Below, piece after piece: positions 33,515 to 42,870 of a stretch of DNA of 64,000 nt. A model generated the notes under the pieces. That model worked only from the letters and a program-made list of their open reading frames with translations. It was not told the origin of the DNA and did not search any database. Where the stretch lies: contig NC_008701.1 in assembly GCF_000015205.1 (NCBI RefSeq), positions 1,615,436 to 1,679,435 of the forward strand. Direction: 5' to 3'. Position numbers and translations under genes: made by a program. Each line of letters opens with the position of its first letter. The stretch's first letter is position 1. This stretch comes from Pyrobaculum islandicum DSM 4184 (lineage in GTDB: Archaea > Thermoproteota > Thermoprotei > Thermoproteales > Thermoproteaceae).

Positions 33515-34735
33515 ATGCATTATCACGACGGGCGGTTATATATAATACACAAAGCTTATATAGGTGTAGATTTTAGAGCTTATGGCTTCGGGGCTCGTGT
33601 AATTAAAATCTTTGATACTACTCTGCGCGATGGTGAACAAATGCCTGGCGTCGCTCTGTCTAATGAAGAAAAATTACAGATCGCCCTAGCTCTAGACGAA
33701 GCTGGCGTAGATATGATAGAGGCCGGGTTTGCGGCTGTGTCAAAAGACGAGCAGATAGCCATTAGGCAGATCGCAAAAGAGGTCTATAGAGCCGATGTTG
33801 TTAGCTTAGCTAGAATGTCGAAATCTGACGTAGATGCGGCAGTATCAGCTGATGTAGATATGGTACATGTATTTATAGCGACATCAGATATACATTTAAA
33901 ATATAAACTTGGCATATCAAGAGAGGAGGCTCTACGTAGAGTAGAGGAGGTTGTATCTTATGCAAAATCATATGGTGTGAAAGTTTTATTCAGCGCTGAG
34001 GATGCCACTAGAAGCGACCTAGAGTTTTTAGCTAGAGTATATAAGACAGCTATTGAAGCAGGCGCAGACGAGATAAACGTCCCAGATACAGTTGGCATAA
34101 TGACGCCAAGCCGTATGGCATATTTAATACGTTTCCTCAGGGAGAGACTTCCCCCGGTGCCTATGCATATACATTGTCACGACGACTTTGGCATGGCTGT
34201 TGCAAATACAATTACGGCGATAGAAAACGGTGCTGACGTAGCTCAAGTCGTTGTTAATAACTTTGGCGAAAGAGCCGGTAATGCGGCTTTAGAAGAGGTC
34301 GTGGCGGCGTTACATTTTCTACTTGGCATGAGGACAAATGTAAAACTGGAAAAGCTCTACGAGCTTTCTCAGCTAGTTTCAAAACTATTTGGCGTGCCAG
34401 TGCCTCCAAACAAAGCTGTTGTTGGGGAAAACGCCTTTAGCCACGAGGCGGGTATACATGTACACGGCGTGTTAAACAACCCGTTTACATACGAGCCGAT
34501 GAGACCCGAAGACGTTGGAAACAAGAGGAGGATTGTTTTAGGTAAACACTCTGGGAGACATGCAGTTGAGTGGGCATTGAAAAACATGGGGATTAACCCA
34601 AGTGAAGACTTAGTGGAGTACGTCCTCAACACAGTAAAGGAGCTTGCAGTTAAAAAGGTGAAAATTGACGAGAGTATACTTAAAGAAATTGTCACTACTT
34701 ATATAACTGCAAAATCCAGGAGATATGCCATATAA
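33515..34735 (+). CDS. leuA: 2-isopropylmalate synthase (short form)
   Basis: It condenses acetyl-CoA with 2-oxoisovalerate, opening leucine synthesis. DRE-TIM motifs are [37 protein letters not shown] and [15 protein letters not shown]. The 406 residues end after the linker subdomain ([19 protein letters not shown]), so the C-terminal leucine-sensing domain of full-length LeuA is missing and feedback must differ. Citramalate synthase is an alternative. The 28-residue N-terminal extension before VIKIFDTTL is not conserved in the family and no better start codon exists in frame. The stop overlaps leuB by 11 bases. Confidence 0.87.
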   Translation: MHYHDGRLYIIHKAYIGVDFRAYGFGARVIKIFDTTLRDGEQMPGVALSNEEKLQIALALDEAGVDMIEAGFAAVSKDEQIAIRQIAKEVYRADVVSLARMSKSDVDAAVSADVDMVHVFIATSDIHLKYKLGISREEALRRVEEVVSYAKSYGVKVLFSAEDATRSDLEFLARVYKTAIEAGADEINVPDTVGIMTPSRMAYLIRFLRERLPPVPMHIHCHDDFGMAVANTITAIENGADVAQVVVNNFGERAGNAALEEVVAALHFLLGMRTNVKLEKLYELSQLVSKLFGVPVPPNKAVVGENAFSHEAGIHVHGVLNNPFTYEPMRPEDVGNKRRIVLGKHSGRHAVEWALKNMGINPSEDLVEYVLNTVKELAVKKVKIDESILKEIVTTYITAKSRRYAI

Positions 34736-35702
34736 GGTACTGGTAATTCCAGGCGATGGGATAGGCCCGGAGGTTGTAGAAGCCGCGCTTCATGTAATTA
34801 ATGCAGCGGCGGCTAAATACGGGGTAGATCTAGAGATAAAAATCGCCGAGGCCGGAGACGTAGCGTTGAGGAAATACGGCGTTGCGATGCCTCCCGAAAC
34901 GTTAAAACTAGCCGATTCAGCCGACGTGATTTTTAAAGGGCCAATTGGGGAGTCTGCCTACGATGTCACATCGCTTATTAGGATGAGGTATGTTCTCTAC
35001 GCCAACATAAGGCCTGTGAAAAACCTCCCTGGAGTCCCTGTAGTAAAGGAGATCGACTGTGTCTTTGTTCGAGAAAACGTAGAGGACGTATACGTAGGCG
35101 CAGAGTATAAAATAGGCGACGTCGCCATAGCTCTGAAGGTAATTACTGGCGTGGGCACTAGACGTGTGGCTAGAGTCGCCAGGCGCTATGCAGAGATGAG
35201 AAAACGTAAAGTTACTATTGTCCACAAGGCAAATGTGTTGAGAGTCGTAGATGGATTCTTTAGAGATGTAGCTCTGGAGGAACTGAGAGGGCTTGAGGTA
35301 GACCAGATGTATGTTGATGCGGCGGCCATGGAGTTGGTAAGAAACCCCCTCCGCTTCGATGTAGTATTAACTACAAATCAATATGGCGACATTCTGACAG
35401 ATCTTGCGGCACAAGTTGCCGGAGGCATCGGCCTGGCGCCAAGCGGCAATATTGGGGATACAAAAGCTATGTTTGAACCTGTCCACGGCGCCGCTTTTGA
35501 TATAGCTGGCAAAGGTATAGCAAATCCGATAGCTACAATACTCTCTGCCGCTATGATGTTTGAATGGATTGGTAGGGGAGACGTGGCACAAGCCATAAGG
35601 AGGGCAGTTGAGATAAGCCTAGAGAAAAATATCAAGACGCCAGACATAGGCGGGAGAAATACGACAATTGAAGTTGGGAAGTTTATTGCGTCAGCTATAT
35701 AG
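34725..35702 (+). CDS. leuB: 3-isopropylmalate dehydrogenase
   Basis: The 325-residue beta-decarboxylating dehydrogenase opens with [20 protein letters not shown]. It shows [30 protein letters not shown] with the catalytic lysine, [11 protein letters not shown] and the NAD-binding [20 protein letters not shown] plus [18 protein letters not shown]. Relatives include isocitrate and homoisocitrate dehydrogenase. Since leuA overlaps it, isopropylmalate is the likely substrate, though some archaeal enzymes also take homoisocitrate for lysine synthesis. Confidence 0.88.
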   Translation: MPYKVLVIPGDGIGPEVVEAALHVINAAAAKYGVDLEIKIAEAGDVALRKYGVAMPPETLKLADSADVIFKGPIGESAYDVTSLIRMRYVLYANIRPVKNLPGVPVVKEIDCVFVRENVEDVYVGAEYKIGDVAIALKVITGVGTRRVARVARRYAEMRKRKVTIVHKANVLRVVDGFFRDVALEELRGLEVDQMYVDAAAMELVRNPLRFDVVLTTNQYGDILTDLAAQVAGGIGLAPSGNIGDTKAMFEPVHGAAFDIAGKGIANPIATILSAAMMFEWIGRGDVAQAIRRAVEISLEKNIKTPDIGGRNTTIEVGKFIASAI

Positions 35703-35735
35703 AAATATTTATATATACAAGCTTTTTATATTCAC

Positions 35736-37001
35736 ATGGAGAGGACAGGGTTTTTAGAGTATGTGCTTAACTATGTAAAAAAAGGCGTAGAATTAGGCGG
35801 ATTTCCCGAAGATTTCTATAAAATCTTGTCTAGGCCTAGGCGTGTTTTGATTGTTAATATTCCTGTGAGGTTGGATGGTGGTGGTTTTGAGGTGTTTGAG
35901 GGTTATCGTGTGCAGCATTGTGATGTTCTCGGCCCGTATAAGGGTGGGGTTCGTTTTCATCCTGAGGTTACTCTTGCCGACGACGTCGCCTTGGCTATTT
36001 TAATGACGTTGAAAAATAGCCTAGCTGGCTTGCCGTATGGCGGCGCTAAAGGCGCAGTACGTGTAGACCCTAAGAAACTCTCGCAGAGAGAACTTGAAGA
36101 GCTCTCTAGAGGATATGCCAGAGCCATAGCCCCCCTCATAGGCGACGTAGTCGACATCCCAGCGCCTGACGTTGGGACAAACGCCCAAATCATGGCGTGG
36201 ATGGTAGACGAATATTCAAAAATAAAGGGCTACAACGTGCCCGGGGTATTCACCTCAAAACCACCAGAGCTATGGGGAAACCCAGTGAGAGAATACGCCA
36301 CAGGCTTTGGAGTAGCAGTAGCGACAAGAGAAATGGCAAAAAAACTATGGGGCGGAATAGAAGGAAAAACAGTAGCGATACAGGGTATGGGTAATGTGGG
36401 GAGGTGGACAGCGTATTGGCTAGAAAAAATGGGCGCTAAGGTGATAGCTGTGTCTGATATAAATGGCGTAGCTTATAGAAAGGAGGGACTTAATGTTGAA
36501 TTGATACAAAAAAACAAGGGACTTACAGGGCCTGCTCTCGTAGAACTGTTTACGACAAAAGACAATGCCGAATTTGTTAAAAACCCAGATGCCATATTTA
36601 AACTAGACGTCGACATTTTCGTCCCCGCCGCTATTGAGAATGTCATTAGGGGTGATAATGCTGGGCTTGTGAAGGCTAGGCTTGTTGTTGAGGGTGCTAA
36701 TGGCCCTACTACTCCTGAGGCTGAGAGGATTTTGTATGAGAGGGGGGTTGTCGTAGTTCCTGATATCCTCGCCAACGCCGGCGGCGTGATTATGTCGTAT
36801 TTAGAGTGGGTGGAGAATCTCCAGTGGTATATCTGGGACGAGGAGGAGACTAGAAAGAGACTTGAAAACATAATGGTAAACAACGTCGAGAGAGTATACA
36901 AGAGATGGCAGAGAGAAAAAGGATGGACAATGAGAGACGCAGCAATAGTAACCGCATTAGAAAGAATATACAACGCCATGAAAATAAGAGGGTGGATCTA
37001 A
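35736..37001 (+). CDS. gdhA: Glutamate dehydrogenase
   Basis: The 421-residue hexameric enzyme interconverts glutamate and 2-oxoglutarate plus ammonia. The glutamate-binding [10 protein letters not shown] and [13 protein letters not shown] carry the catalytic lysines, and [17 protein letters not shown] is the nucleotide loop. [12 protein letters not shown] and [18 protein letters not shown] are typical. TATA-like TTATATATA lies 25 bases before ATG 35736. Synonymous codon choice switches abruptly along the gene: 35821-35965 and 36640-36780 favour T-ending codons, while 36186-36420 and 36840-37000 favour A-ending ones. This mosaic is discussed as a finding. Confidence 0.97.
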   Translation: MERTGFLEYVLNYVKKGVELGGFPEDFYKILSRPRRVLIVNIPVRLDGGGFEVFEGYRVQHCDVLGPYKGGVRFHPEVTLADDVALAILMTLKNSLAGLPYGGAKGAVRVDPKKLSQRELEELSRGYARAIAPLIGDVVDIPAPDVGTNAQIMAWMVDEYSKIKGYNVPGVFTSKPPELWGNPVREYATGFGVAVATREMAKKLWGGIEGKTVAIQGMGNVGRWTAYWLEKMGAKVIAVSDINGVAYRKEGLNVELIQKNKGLTGPALVELFTTKDNAEFVKNPDAIFKLDVDIFVPAAIENVIRGDNAGLVKARLVVEGANGPTTPEAERILYERGVVVVPDILANAGGVIMSYLEWVENLQWYIWDEEETRKRLENIMVNNVERVYKRWQREKGWTMRDAAIVTALERIYNAMKIRGWI

Positions 37002-37204
37002 TCTACTGTAGGCGCAATTAACTCAACTAACTCTTTTGGACACTCCTTCTCCAATATCTCTCTCGCCTTTTCACCAACTTTTTGAGTTACCAACCCCACC
37101 TTGTATAGTCTATATATTTGATATACAGTCCTACACTTCAGCGCCAACTCTGGTGAGAATTTCTCTGCCGCAACTTTTAGACGTTGGTCGGCCAAGTAAT
37201 ACAT
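36998..37204 (-). CDS. Small hypothetical protein
   Basis: A 68-residue protein, [20 protein letters not shown] onward, helical and without cysteine pairs, apart from single cysteines in LKCRTVY and KECPKEL. I do not recognise it. The start is well placed, 25 bases after a TATA-like CTTATTAAG, and the frame overlaps the convergent gdhA stop by four bases. The good promoter spacing supports a real gene. Confidence 0.5.
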   Translation of the reverse strand: MYYLADQRLKVAAEKFSPELALKCRTVYQIYRLYKVGLVTQKVGEKAREILEKECPKELVELIAPTVD

Positions 37205-37324
37205 ATATTATTACGGTGTCTAACTTAATAAGTTGTATGTTCATGACCACACTCCACGCCCTGAGAGGTGGAGTTTCTACTGTGGGGGTCTTTGGTATTG
37301 TCTCTCGTCGGAGTTAATGGACGA

Positions 37325-37455
37325 GTATTGTAGCGGTTTGTCCTGTTTCTCCAGCTCGTTTATCATCTCCACAGCGTCGCCTAGGGGGACAACGCATTAT
37401 GCGGTTTTTCTTCTCTGCCATCTTGGCTCCACAACGGGGGCAGATTGTTGAATAC
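37325..37455 (-). mobile_element. tnpB zinc-ribbon fragment (minus strand)
   Basis: Read on the minus strand, these bases encode YSTICPRCGAKMAEKKNRIM followed by RCP, nearly the same DNA as the zinc-ribbon part of the tnpB fragment at 37690-38095. After that the frame leaves the family (VEMINELEKQDKPL). No other tnpB part is attached. The fragment points away from its neighbour, so the two form a broken inverted pair. Confidence 0.65.
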
Positions 37456-37689
37456 AGTTGTCGTCGGCAAAGACGGCACGTTTGCCGACGCCGTCCTCAG
37501 CAAATATCTGTGGACGGCGAAAAGTAGACACAGACTAAACAACCCCCCTTTTTCCTCTCCTCCCAACCCTTGCTTTTCTCCTTTTGACCTCTTCTGTCAC
37601 ATGTGCCTAAAGAAGGCGATATACGCGGCGGTGGGCTCGCCGACGCGTTGACTACAGCGGCTCTCTAGGGGCCTTGTTGAAGTAAATCC

Positions 37690-38095
37690 GCTACAGACGC
37701 GCCTTGGTCTGCCGTGTGAGCCAATGTCATCGTAGCCGCCGTCGTGCTTGCCGCGATGGAGGACGACACATACCGAGAGCTCAAGGAGAGGAACGGAGAG
37801 AAGAAACACCTCCTAGACGGTCTCGGCCAACTACGAAGGAGACTGATGGAGTTGGCATTGTGGTACGGCCTGCCGTATGTGGAGGAGCGGCTGTATTCAA
37901 CCGTCTGCCCCCGTTGTGGAGCCAAGATGGCGGAGGAGAGGGGTCGCTTCATGCGCTGTCCCGCCTGCGGCTTCGGGGCACATAGAGACAACGTGCCCGT
38001 GATTTGGGCAGAGAAGAAGTATTGAGAACTGATAGAAAAGGCAAAACAACCCGCTTCTTCCGCACCGGCAACCACCCCACTTAACCTCGTAACTC
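37690..38095 (+). mobile_element. tnpB 3' fragment (plus strand)
   Basis: This contains the last third of an IS200/IS605-type TnpB. MEDDTYRELKERNGEKKHLL, then GLGQLRRRLMELALWYG, then CPRCGAKM and CPACGFGAHRDNVPVIWAEK, corresponding to the RuvC-II flank, zinc ribbon and RuvC-III aspartate. Unlike the copy at 53347, both cysteines of the first zinc pair are present. A TGA at 38023-38025 replaces an arginine codon. Homologous sequence continues in frame to about 38095. The RuvC-I half is missing, so the protein is inactive, but its right-end RNA region follows intact. Confidence 0.75.
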
Positions 38096-38097
38096 TC

Positions 38098-38266
38098 TCT
38101 ATTTCATGAACGGCGTCTGGCCTCAGGGCAGCAGACGGGGGCGCGAAGATGGCGAAACAAAAACGGCTTGTGGCTGGCCCCCGTATGACCCGCCCCCTCG
38201 CCCCGGCGCACTCGAGGCGGGCCCCTGAGCCCCCGAAGAGGGGCCGAGAGAAAGATAGGGGGACGT
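38098..38266 (+). ncRNA. Candidate omegaRNA / right end of the tnpB element (copy 1)
   Basis: The bases after this tnpB fragment match those after the tnpB at 53347: catgaacggc, then gcagacgggggcgcg, cccccgtatgacccgcc and gagaaagatagggggac in the same order. Pairings are kept where bases differ, e.g. CCCGCC with GGCGGG around an inner hairpin and GGCCCC with GGGGCC. IS200/IS605 elements make an omegaRNA from the tnpB 3' end and right end, so a conserved structured right end is the expected place. Homology stops at about 38266, where the guide would start. Confidence 0.55.
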
Positions 38267-38279
38267 GCCCCTCCGTGGG

Positions 38280-38403
38280 TCATCTGAATTTTAGTTGGCC
38301 AACCCGGCCGTATGGAACATAACGTTTAAGCCCCTGTTCTTCACTACTTTGTTCTGGAAGATGTCCGCCCCGCCCTAAAGGACGAGACTTATTCTCTTTC
38401 GCA
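38280..38403 (-). mobile_element. IS200/IS605-type end remnant
   Basis: On the minus strand near 38377-38358 lies gtcctttagggcggggcgg, the sort of short GC hairpin found at ends of archaeal IS200/IS605-family elements. A second hairpin, CCCTCTC tgga GAGAGGG, is at about 38410-38430. No transposase remains. It abuts the C-terminus of the metallopeptidase-like gene and may have truncated it. Confidence 0.35.
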
Positions 38404-38787
38404 TCAAGCTTTCCCTCTCTGGAGAGAGGGGAAGTCGGAGCATTTAAATAAGGCGGAATAAGTTTTGTAATCTCTCCAAAAGGCAGTGTTGTGCGGCCTT
38501 GTCGTGCCGTTACCTGTAGATGGGATATGTGCAAGCTCGTGGGCAATCGCTCTGACCTTCTCTCTACATGTCAAAGTGGTAAAGGCTGGCAGAAGCTCTA
38601 TAACGTAAGCCGGCTCCAGCCCATATGCAATTTGAAAAATTTTGCCAAGTCCCCATATCCTTGCGACTGCCTTAGATCTTGAACTTGAGTTATACACAAC
38701 GGCGATTTTAGCCTTGAGTAAATGGCCGAGTCTGTATTTTTCTACAACATTTCTAATGTCGGTCTCTATATCGACTATGCGGTACAT
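38404..38787 (-). CDS. Putative HExxH metallopeptidase-like protein
   Basis: A 127-residue protein with RAIAHELAHIPSTGNG followed by TTRPHNTAFW. HELAH is the zinc-binding HExxH motif and the later RPHN could supply the third ligand. The pattern resembles the small putative phage-type metallopeptidase family (PF18894-like). No signal peptide is seen, so it would act in the cytoplasm. The last residues (FPSLQRGKA) run into a hairpin of an IS-like remnant, so the original C-terminus may be lost. The gene stands alone between IS debris and the ABC transporter. Confidence 0.6.
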   Translation of the reverse strand: MYRIVDIETDIRNVVEKYRLGHLLKAKIAVVYNSSSRSKAVARIWGLGKIFQIAYGLEPAYVIELLPAFTTLTCREKVRAIAHELAHIPSTGNGTTRPHNTAFWRDYKTYSALFKCSDFPSLQRGKA

Positions 38788-38854
38788 GTGTAAAAATACT
38801 CTCGGTTTAATAAATCGTTTTTAAAGTTTATTAGTAGGGGAGAAGCCGCCCGAT

Positions 38855-39544
38855 ATGGCTTTAGAACACTATATAGAGGCCCTAGCCTATGTGGTGGGGG
38901 GTGTGCCCACTACGCTTTCTCTGGCGTTGCTCTCTTTTGTCATAGGGCTCGTCCTCGGCTCTATACTCCTTCTTATTAGATTCTTCTTGCCCAAGCCTCT
39001 TCCATGGCTTGCATCAGCTTACGTCGAGGCGTTTAGAGGTACGCCGCTTCTCGTTCAAATTTTCATTATATATTTCGGCGTGGGAGGTTATCTAAAAGAC
39101 TACGGCATAAATATAGACCCCTTTACAGCCGGCGTAATTGCCCTCGGCTTAAATAGCGCGGCGTATCAAGCCGAGATCTTCCGCTCGGCTGTTCAAGCCA
39201 TACCGCTGGAGCAGTATCTAACTGCAGAGGCATACGCGTTTACAAAAACTCAGACTTTCCGCTATATTATACTCCCCCAGGCGCTTAGGATAGCAATTCC
39301 AGCGCTTATGAACGAGCTTGTGTTGTTGATTAAAGATTCTTCTCTTGTAGCTGTCATTGGCGTTACGCCGCCAGATATATTTAGAAGAGCTGATTACTAC
39401 GCCGCCTCTAAATTTGCTTATTTCGAGGCTTATTTAGCCGCTGCAACGATATATTTCATAATTTGTTACACTATGGTGAAGATAAGTCATTATATCGAGC
39501 GTAAGTATGCAATACCTGGGTATTTAAGAAGAGGCATAATATAG
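38855..39544 (+). CDS. Amino acid ABC transporter permease (HisM/GlnP type)
   Basis: A 229-residue inner-membrane permease with about five hydrophobic segments (GGVPTTLSLALLSFVIGLVL, then FIIYFGVGGYL). The EAA loop is LNSAAYQAEIFRSAVQAIP with EAYAFTKTQTFRYIILPQAL, diagnostic of polar amino acid uptake permeases. It forms the channel of an importer whose ATPase is encoded three bases later. No periplasmic-type binding protein gene is adjacent, so substrate identity is open. TATA-like TTTATTAG is about 26 bases before ATG 38855. Confidence 0.93.
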   Translation: MALEHYIEALAYVVGGVPTTLSLALLSFVIGLVLGSILLLIRFFLPKPLPWLASAYVEAFRGTPLLVQIFIIYFGVGGYLKDYGINIDPFTAGVIALGLNSAAYQAEIFRSAVQAIPLEQYLTAEAYAFTKTQTFRYIILPQALRIAIPALMNELVLLIKDSSLVAVIGVTPPDIFRRADYYAASKFAYFEAYLAAATIYFIICYTMVKISHYIERKYAIPGYLRRGII

Positions 39545-39547
39545 GCT

Positions 39548-40279
39548 ATGGCTGTTGTGTCTGTTAGAAATCTCCACGTGGCTTATGGAACACTTGAGGT
39601 TGTGAAAGGGGTGGATCTCGACGTGGCCCAGGGGGAGAAGGTTGTAATTATGGGCCCCTCAGGCTCTGGAAAATCGACATTCCTAAGATCACTCATTTGG
39701 TTAGTTAAGCCGAGACAGGGCCGCATATTAATAGACGGGGTTGAAGTAAGGCAAGAGACACTTAGAGAAGTGCGGAAGAGAGTTGGCTTTGTTTTTCAAC
39801 ACTACAACTTATTTCCACATCTCAAGGTGGTAGACAATATAGTACTTCCTCTCGTCAAAGTCCATAAATTGCCGTATAAAGAGGCTGTGGCAAGAGCTAG
39901 AGAGGCGCTTAGCCTAGTTGGCCTAGAGGATAAGGCCAACGCCTACCCGTTGCAACTCTCTGGAGGCCAACAACAGAGAGTGGCTATCGCTAGAGCTCTA
40001 GCAAAAAACCCAAAGGTGCTTATGCTCGACGAGCCTACCTCTGCCCTTGATCCGGAGTTAGTCGAGGAGGTTCTACAAGTGTTAGAGGACATAGCGCGTC
40101 GCGGCACGACCATGTTGATAGTGACTCATGAGGTAGACTTTGCACTAGATGTAGCAGATAGAGTGGTCTTTTTCGAAGGCGGGAAGATAGTAGAGGAGGG
40201 GCCTGTAGAGATACTCTACAACCCCAGGACAGAGCGCTTTCGCCAATTTCTTAGGAGATTACATAAACGCGTGACGTGA
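39548..40279 (+). CDS. Amino acid ABC transporter ATP-binding protein (GlnQ type)
   Basis: The 243-residue ATPase powers the adjacent permease. Walker A is IMGPSGSGKSTFLRSL, the signature is LSGGQQQRVAIARALA and Walker B is VLMLDEPTSALDPE, with the switch histidine in IVTHEVDFALD. QHYNLFPHLKVVDNI is the GlnQ/HisP Q-loop. It follows the permease in the same transcript and overlaps the molybdopterin oxidoreductase by four bases, which links import of some amino acid or related compound to that redox enzyme. Confidence 0.95.
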   Translation: MAVVSVRNLHVAYGTLEVVKGVDLDVAQGEKVVIMGPSGSGKSTFLRSLIWLVKPRQGRILIDGVEVRQETLREVRKRVGFVFQHYNLFPHLKVVDNIVLPLVKVHKLPYKEAVARAREALSLVGLEDKANAYPLQLSGGQQQRVAIARALAKNPKVLMLDEPTSALDPELVEEVLQVLEDIARRGTTMLIVTHEVDFALDVADRVVFFEGGKIVEEGPVEILYNPRTERFRQFLRRLHKRVT

Positions 40280-42144
40280 TTGCTTGTACTCGTGATTGTT
40301 TCGATACTTGCATCTTTAGGCCAGTCTATAGAGGGGGAAAACTAGAGAAGTTAGTTCCAATTGACGAATTTCCAACTCTCGGCTTTACTTGTGCCAGAGG
40401 CGTAGCCGACGTAAAAAGATTGAGCTCGCCGAAGAGGATAAAAAGGCCGGTGTTGAGAGGAGAGCGGCAACAGATCGAGGTGAGTTGGAGCCGGGCCCTG
40501 GAAGAGTTGGCGTTGAGGATTAGGGAGACGCATCCAGAGGAGGTTCTCCATATCGACTACGATGGCAATCAAGGGCTCTTGACGTGGTATTATCCAGCTC
40601 GCCTCTTTAACGCGTTGGGCGCCGCCTCGACAGACTACTCAATATGTAGCGCAGAGGGGAGCGAGGCGATAAAGCTCCACTGGGGGAGGTCCTACGGCGC
40701 GATGCCAGAAGAGTTGGGGAGAAGGCCCGTGGTGTTTTGGGCCCTCGACGCGGCGACCTCCTTTATACACGGGTGGGCTCTCGCGAAGAGGGCTAGAAAC
40801 GCCACGGCGGCTGTAGACGTCGTATGGACAGCGACAATGAAAAACGTAGATCTGCCTGTCTTGGTTAAACCTGGGACAGACGTGGTTCTAGCGCTTGGAA
40901 TCGCTAGAGAGATCATATTGCGTGGGGAATACGACAGAGACTTCGTCGATAGGTACACCTATGGATTTGACAAGTTTGTAAAATACGTAGAGACTTACAC
41001 TCCCGAGTATGTTGAAGCGGAGACCGGCGTTAGGCGCGAAACTCTCTTCCGTCTAGTCGAGTTCTACCTCAGGAGGCCGGTGACCGTAATAGGGTTTGCC
41101 ATCGGGAGGACGGAAAACGGAGGCGAGGCGGCACGGGCTATATCCCTAATACACGCGTTACTGGGAGACCCAGCGGGTTTCTACTACTCAAACTCGGGGG
41201 CTTGGGGGATAGACTTCGCCTATCTGAGAGGGCTCCACATGGCTAAGCCAGGCCGAGTGGTAAACATGGGTCTCTTGGGCAGTTGGATCGACGACTTTGA
41301 CATCATCTATGTCTGGAACGCAAACCCCGTCCTCACCCTGCCACAGGGTAATAGGCTGGCGGAGGCAGCCGCCAGAGGCGACGTATTTCTCGCGGTTCAC
41401 ACGCCTTTTATAGACGAGACAGCTGAGGCGGCGCACTTAGTTCTGCCGGCTCCCACCTACCTGGAGAAAGACGACGTGGTATACAGCTACTGGCACAACT
41501 ATCTCGTCTATAACACAGCGGTGGCAGAGCCGCCGGGGGAGGCCCGACGCGAGACGTGGGTAGTGGCGAAGCTCGCCGAGCTTCTGGGCCTAGCGGAGCA
41601 CCCGTTGATGCGGGAAGACCCCTGGGAGGCAGTTGATAAAGCCATAAGGGGGGCCGGCGTTACGTTAAAGGAGCTAAAGGAGCGGGGTTATGTAAAGCTG
41701 AGGGCGCCTGACTACTACAATTTCTCCACAGCTACAGGCAAGGTGGAGTTCTATAGCGTTACGGCGGAGAGACGCGGTCTATCGCCATTGCCACAATATA
41801 AGAAGCCCCAAGACGCTTTAGTGCTCACCTTCCCGCCGAACCCGCTTTACACAAACAGCCAGTTCCGCGACATATACGGCGAGCCGCCGCCCCGCGTATA
41901 TATGAACCCCAGGGACTACGTCGGAGATTGCGTCGTGCTTTACAATGAACAGGGAGAGGTCGTCCTAGAGGCCTCGCCAGATCCCAGCGTGCCGCCCGGC
42001 GTCGTCGTCTACAGAGGCATAGGGAAAGACCTCAGAGGAGTTCCGATAAACGCCGTTGCCAGAGGCGAGCCCGGGCTCTACGGGGGGACGCCGAAGCTCT
42101 ACACGACGTATGTCAATGTGAGACCGTGCGAAAGGAGTAATTAA
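40276..42144 (+). CDS. Molybdopterin (Mo/W-bisPGD) oxidoreductase
   Basis: A 622-residue DMSO reductase-family protein. The N-terminal cluster site is MIACTRDCFDTC with the fourth cysteine in FTCARG (C-x3-C-x3-C...C), binding 4Fe-4S. Later blocks LPVLVKPGTDVVLALGI and VYVWNANP-like DFDIIYVWNANPVLTL bind the pterin, and the C-terminal domain has LTFPPNPLYTNSQF. There is no Tat signal, so it is cytoplasmic. Substrate is not readable. It does not carry an obvious selenocysteine or formate dehydrogenase signature. It overlaps the transporter ATPase gene by four bases. Confidence 0.85.
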   Translation: MIACTRDCFDTCIFRPVYRGGKLEKLVPIDEFPTLGFTCARGVADVKRLSSPKRIKRPVLRGERQQIEVSWSRALEELALRIRETHPEEVLHIDYDGNQGLLTWYYPARLFNALGAASTDYSICSAEGSEAIKLHWGRSYGAMPEELGRRPVVFWALDAATSFIHGWALAKRARNATAAVDVVWTATMKNVDLPVLVKPGTDVVLALGIAREIILRGEYDRDFVDRYTYGFDKFVKYVETYTPEYVEAETGVRRETLFRLVEFYLRRPVTVIGFAIGRTENGGEAARAISLIHALLGDPAGFYYSNSGAWGIDFAYLRGLHMAKPGRVVNMGLLGSWIDDFDIIYVWNANPVLTLPQGNRLAEAAARGDVFLAVHTPFIDETAEAAHLVLPAPTYLEKDDVVYSYWHNYLVYNTAVAEPPGEARRETWVVAKLAELLGLAEHPLMREDPWEAVDKAIRGAGVTLKELKERGYVKLRAPDYYNFSTATGKVEFYSVTAERRGLSPLPQYKKPQDALVLTFPPNPLYTNSQFRDIYGEPPPRVYMNPRDYVGDCVVLYNEQGEVVLEASPDPSVPPGVVVYRGIGKDLRGVPINAVARGEPGLYGGTPKLYTTYVNVRPCERSN

Positions 42145-42165
42145 ATACCAAACGTACTGTACCAC

Positions 42166-42870
42166 GTGTTTGACAACCACGTACACTGTCACGAGTTTCC
42201 GAGAGAGGAGCTGGAGAAATACACCAAGGAGTGGACCTTAGTCTGTGTCTCAGACGACTTAGCCACTTCGAGGAGGACTGTGGAGCTGGAGGGAGCCGTG
42301 CGTTGCGTGGGGATACACCCCTGGCAGGTAGATAAGGCCGAGCCAGGGGATCTAGAGGCCGTAGTCCGTCTTGCCGAAAAGGCGGAGGTGCCCTGCGTAG
42401 GCGAGGTGGGGCTAGACAGGAGGTTTGTCCCCCAGACGTTTAACAAACAGCGCGAGTTCTTCAGAGCCTTCCTAAGGCTGGCCAGGGAGCTCGACCTCGT
42501 GGTCAACGTCCACGCGCCGGATGCTTGGGCCGACGTGGTGGAGGAGCTTAGGAGAGCCGACGTCGATAGGGCGTTGATACACTGGTACACAGGCCCCCTC
42601 GACCTACTGGAGACGATTAAAGACCTGGGCTACTACATCTCCATAAACCCAGCCGTGGTGATCCAGAAGAAGCACCAGGAGGCGGCAAAGGCGGCCGACA
42701 GACGGATTGTGTTGCTCGAAAGCGACGGGCCGTATGAGTACCGGGGGATGAGGCTGGCGCCCCCGCTGATAAACAAGACCGTGGAGAAGCTGGCAGAGCT
42801 CTGGGAGTTGCCTAGGGATCAAGTGGTGGAGACCGTGGAGTCAAATGCCAAAAGGCTATGGCGTCTGTAG
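42166..42870 (+). CDS. TatD-family metal-dependent hydrolase
   Basis: A 234-residue amidohydrolase-fold protein. FDNHVHCHEF has the first two metal-binding histidines, VGEVGLDRRF the bridging glutamate, VVNVHAPDAW and ALIHWYTGPL further histidines, and VLLESDGPYE the catalytic aspartate. Related enzymes are DNases or general hydrolases. The GTG start at 42166 follows a TATA-like TAATTAAATAC located at the end of the previous gene, so it probably has its own promoter. Its end overlaps the phosphatase gene by 13 bases. Confidence 0.87.
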   Translation: MFDNHVHCHEFPREELEKYTKEWTLVCVSDDLATSRRTVELEGAVRCVGIHPWQVDKAEPGDLEAVVRLAEKAEVPCVGEVGLDRRFVPQTFNKQREFFRAFLRLARELDLVVNVHAPDAWADVVEELRRADVDRALIHWYTGPLDLLETIKDLGYYISINPAVVIQKKHQEAAKAADRRIVLLESDGPYEYRGMRLAPPLINKTVEKLAELWELPRDQVVETVESNAKRLWRL

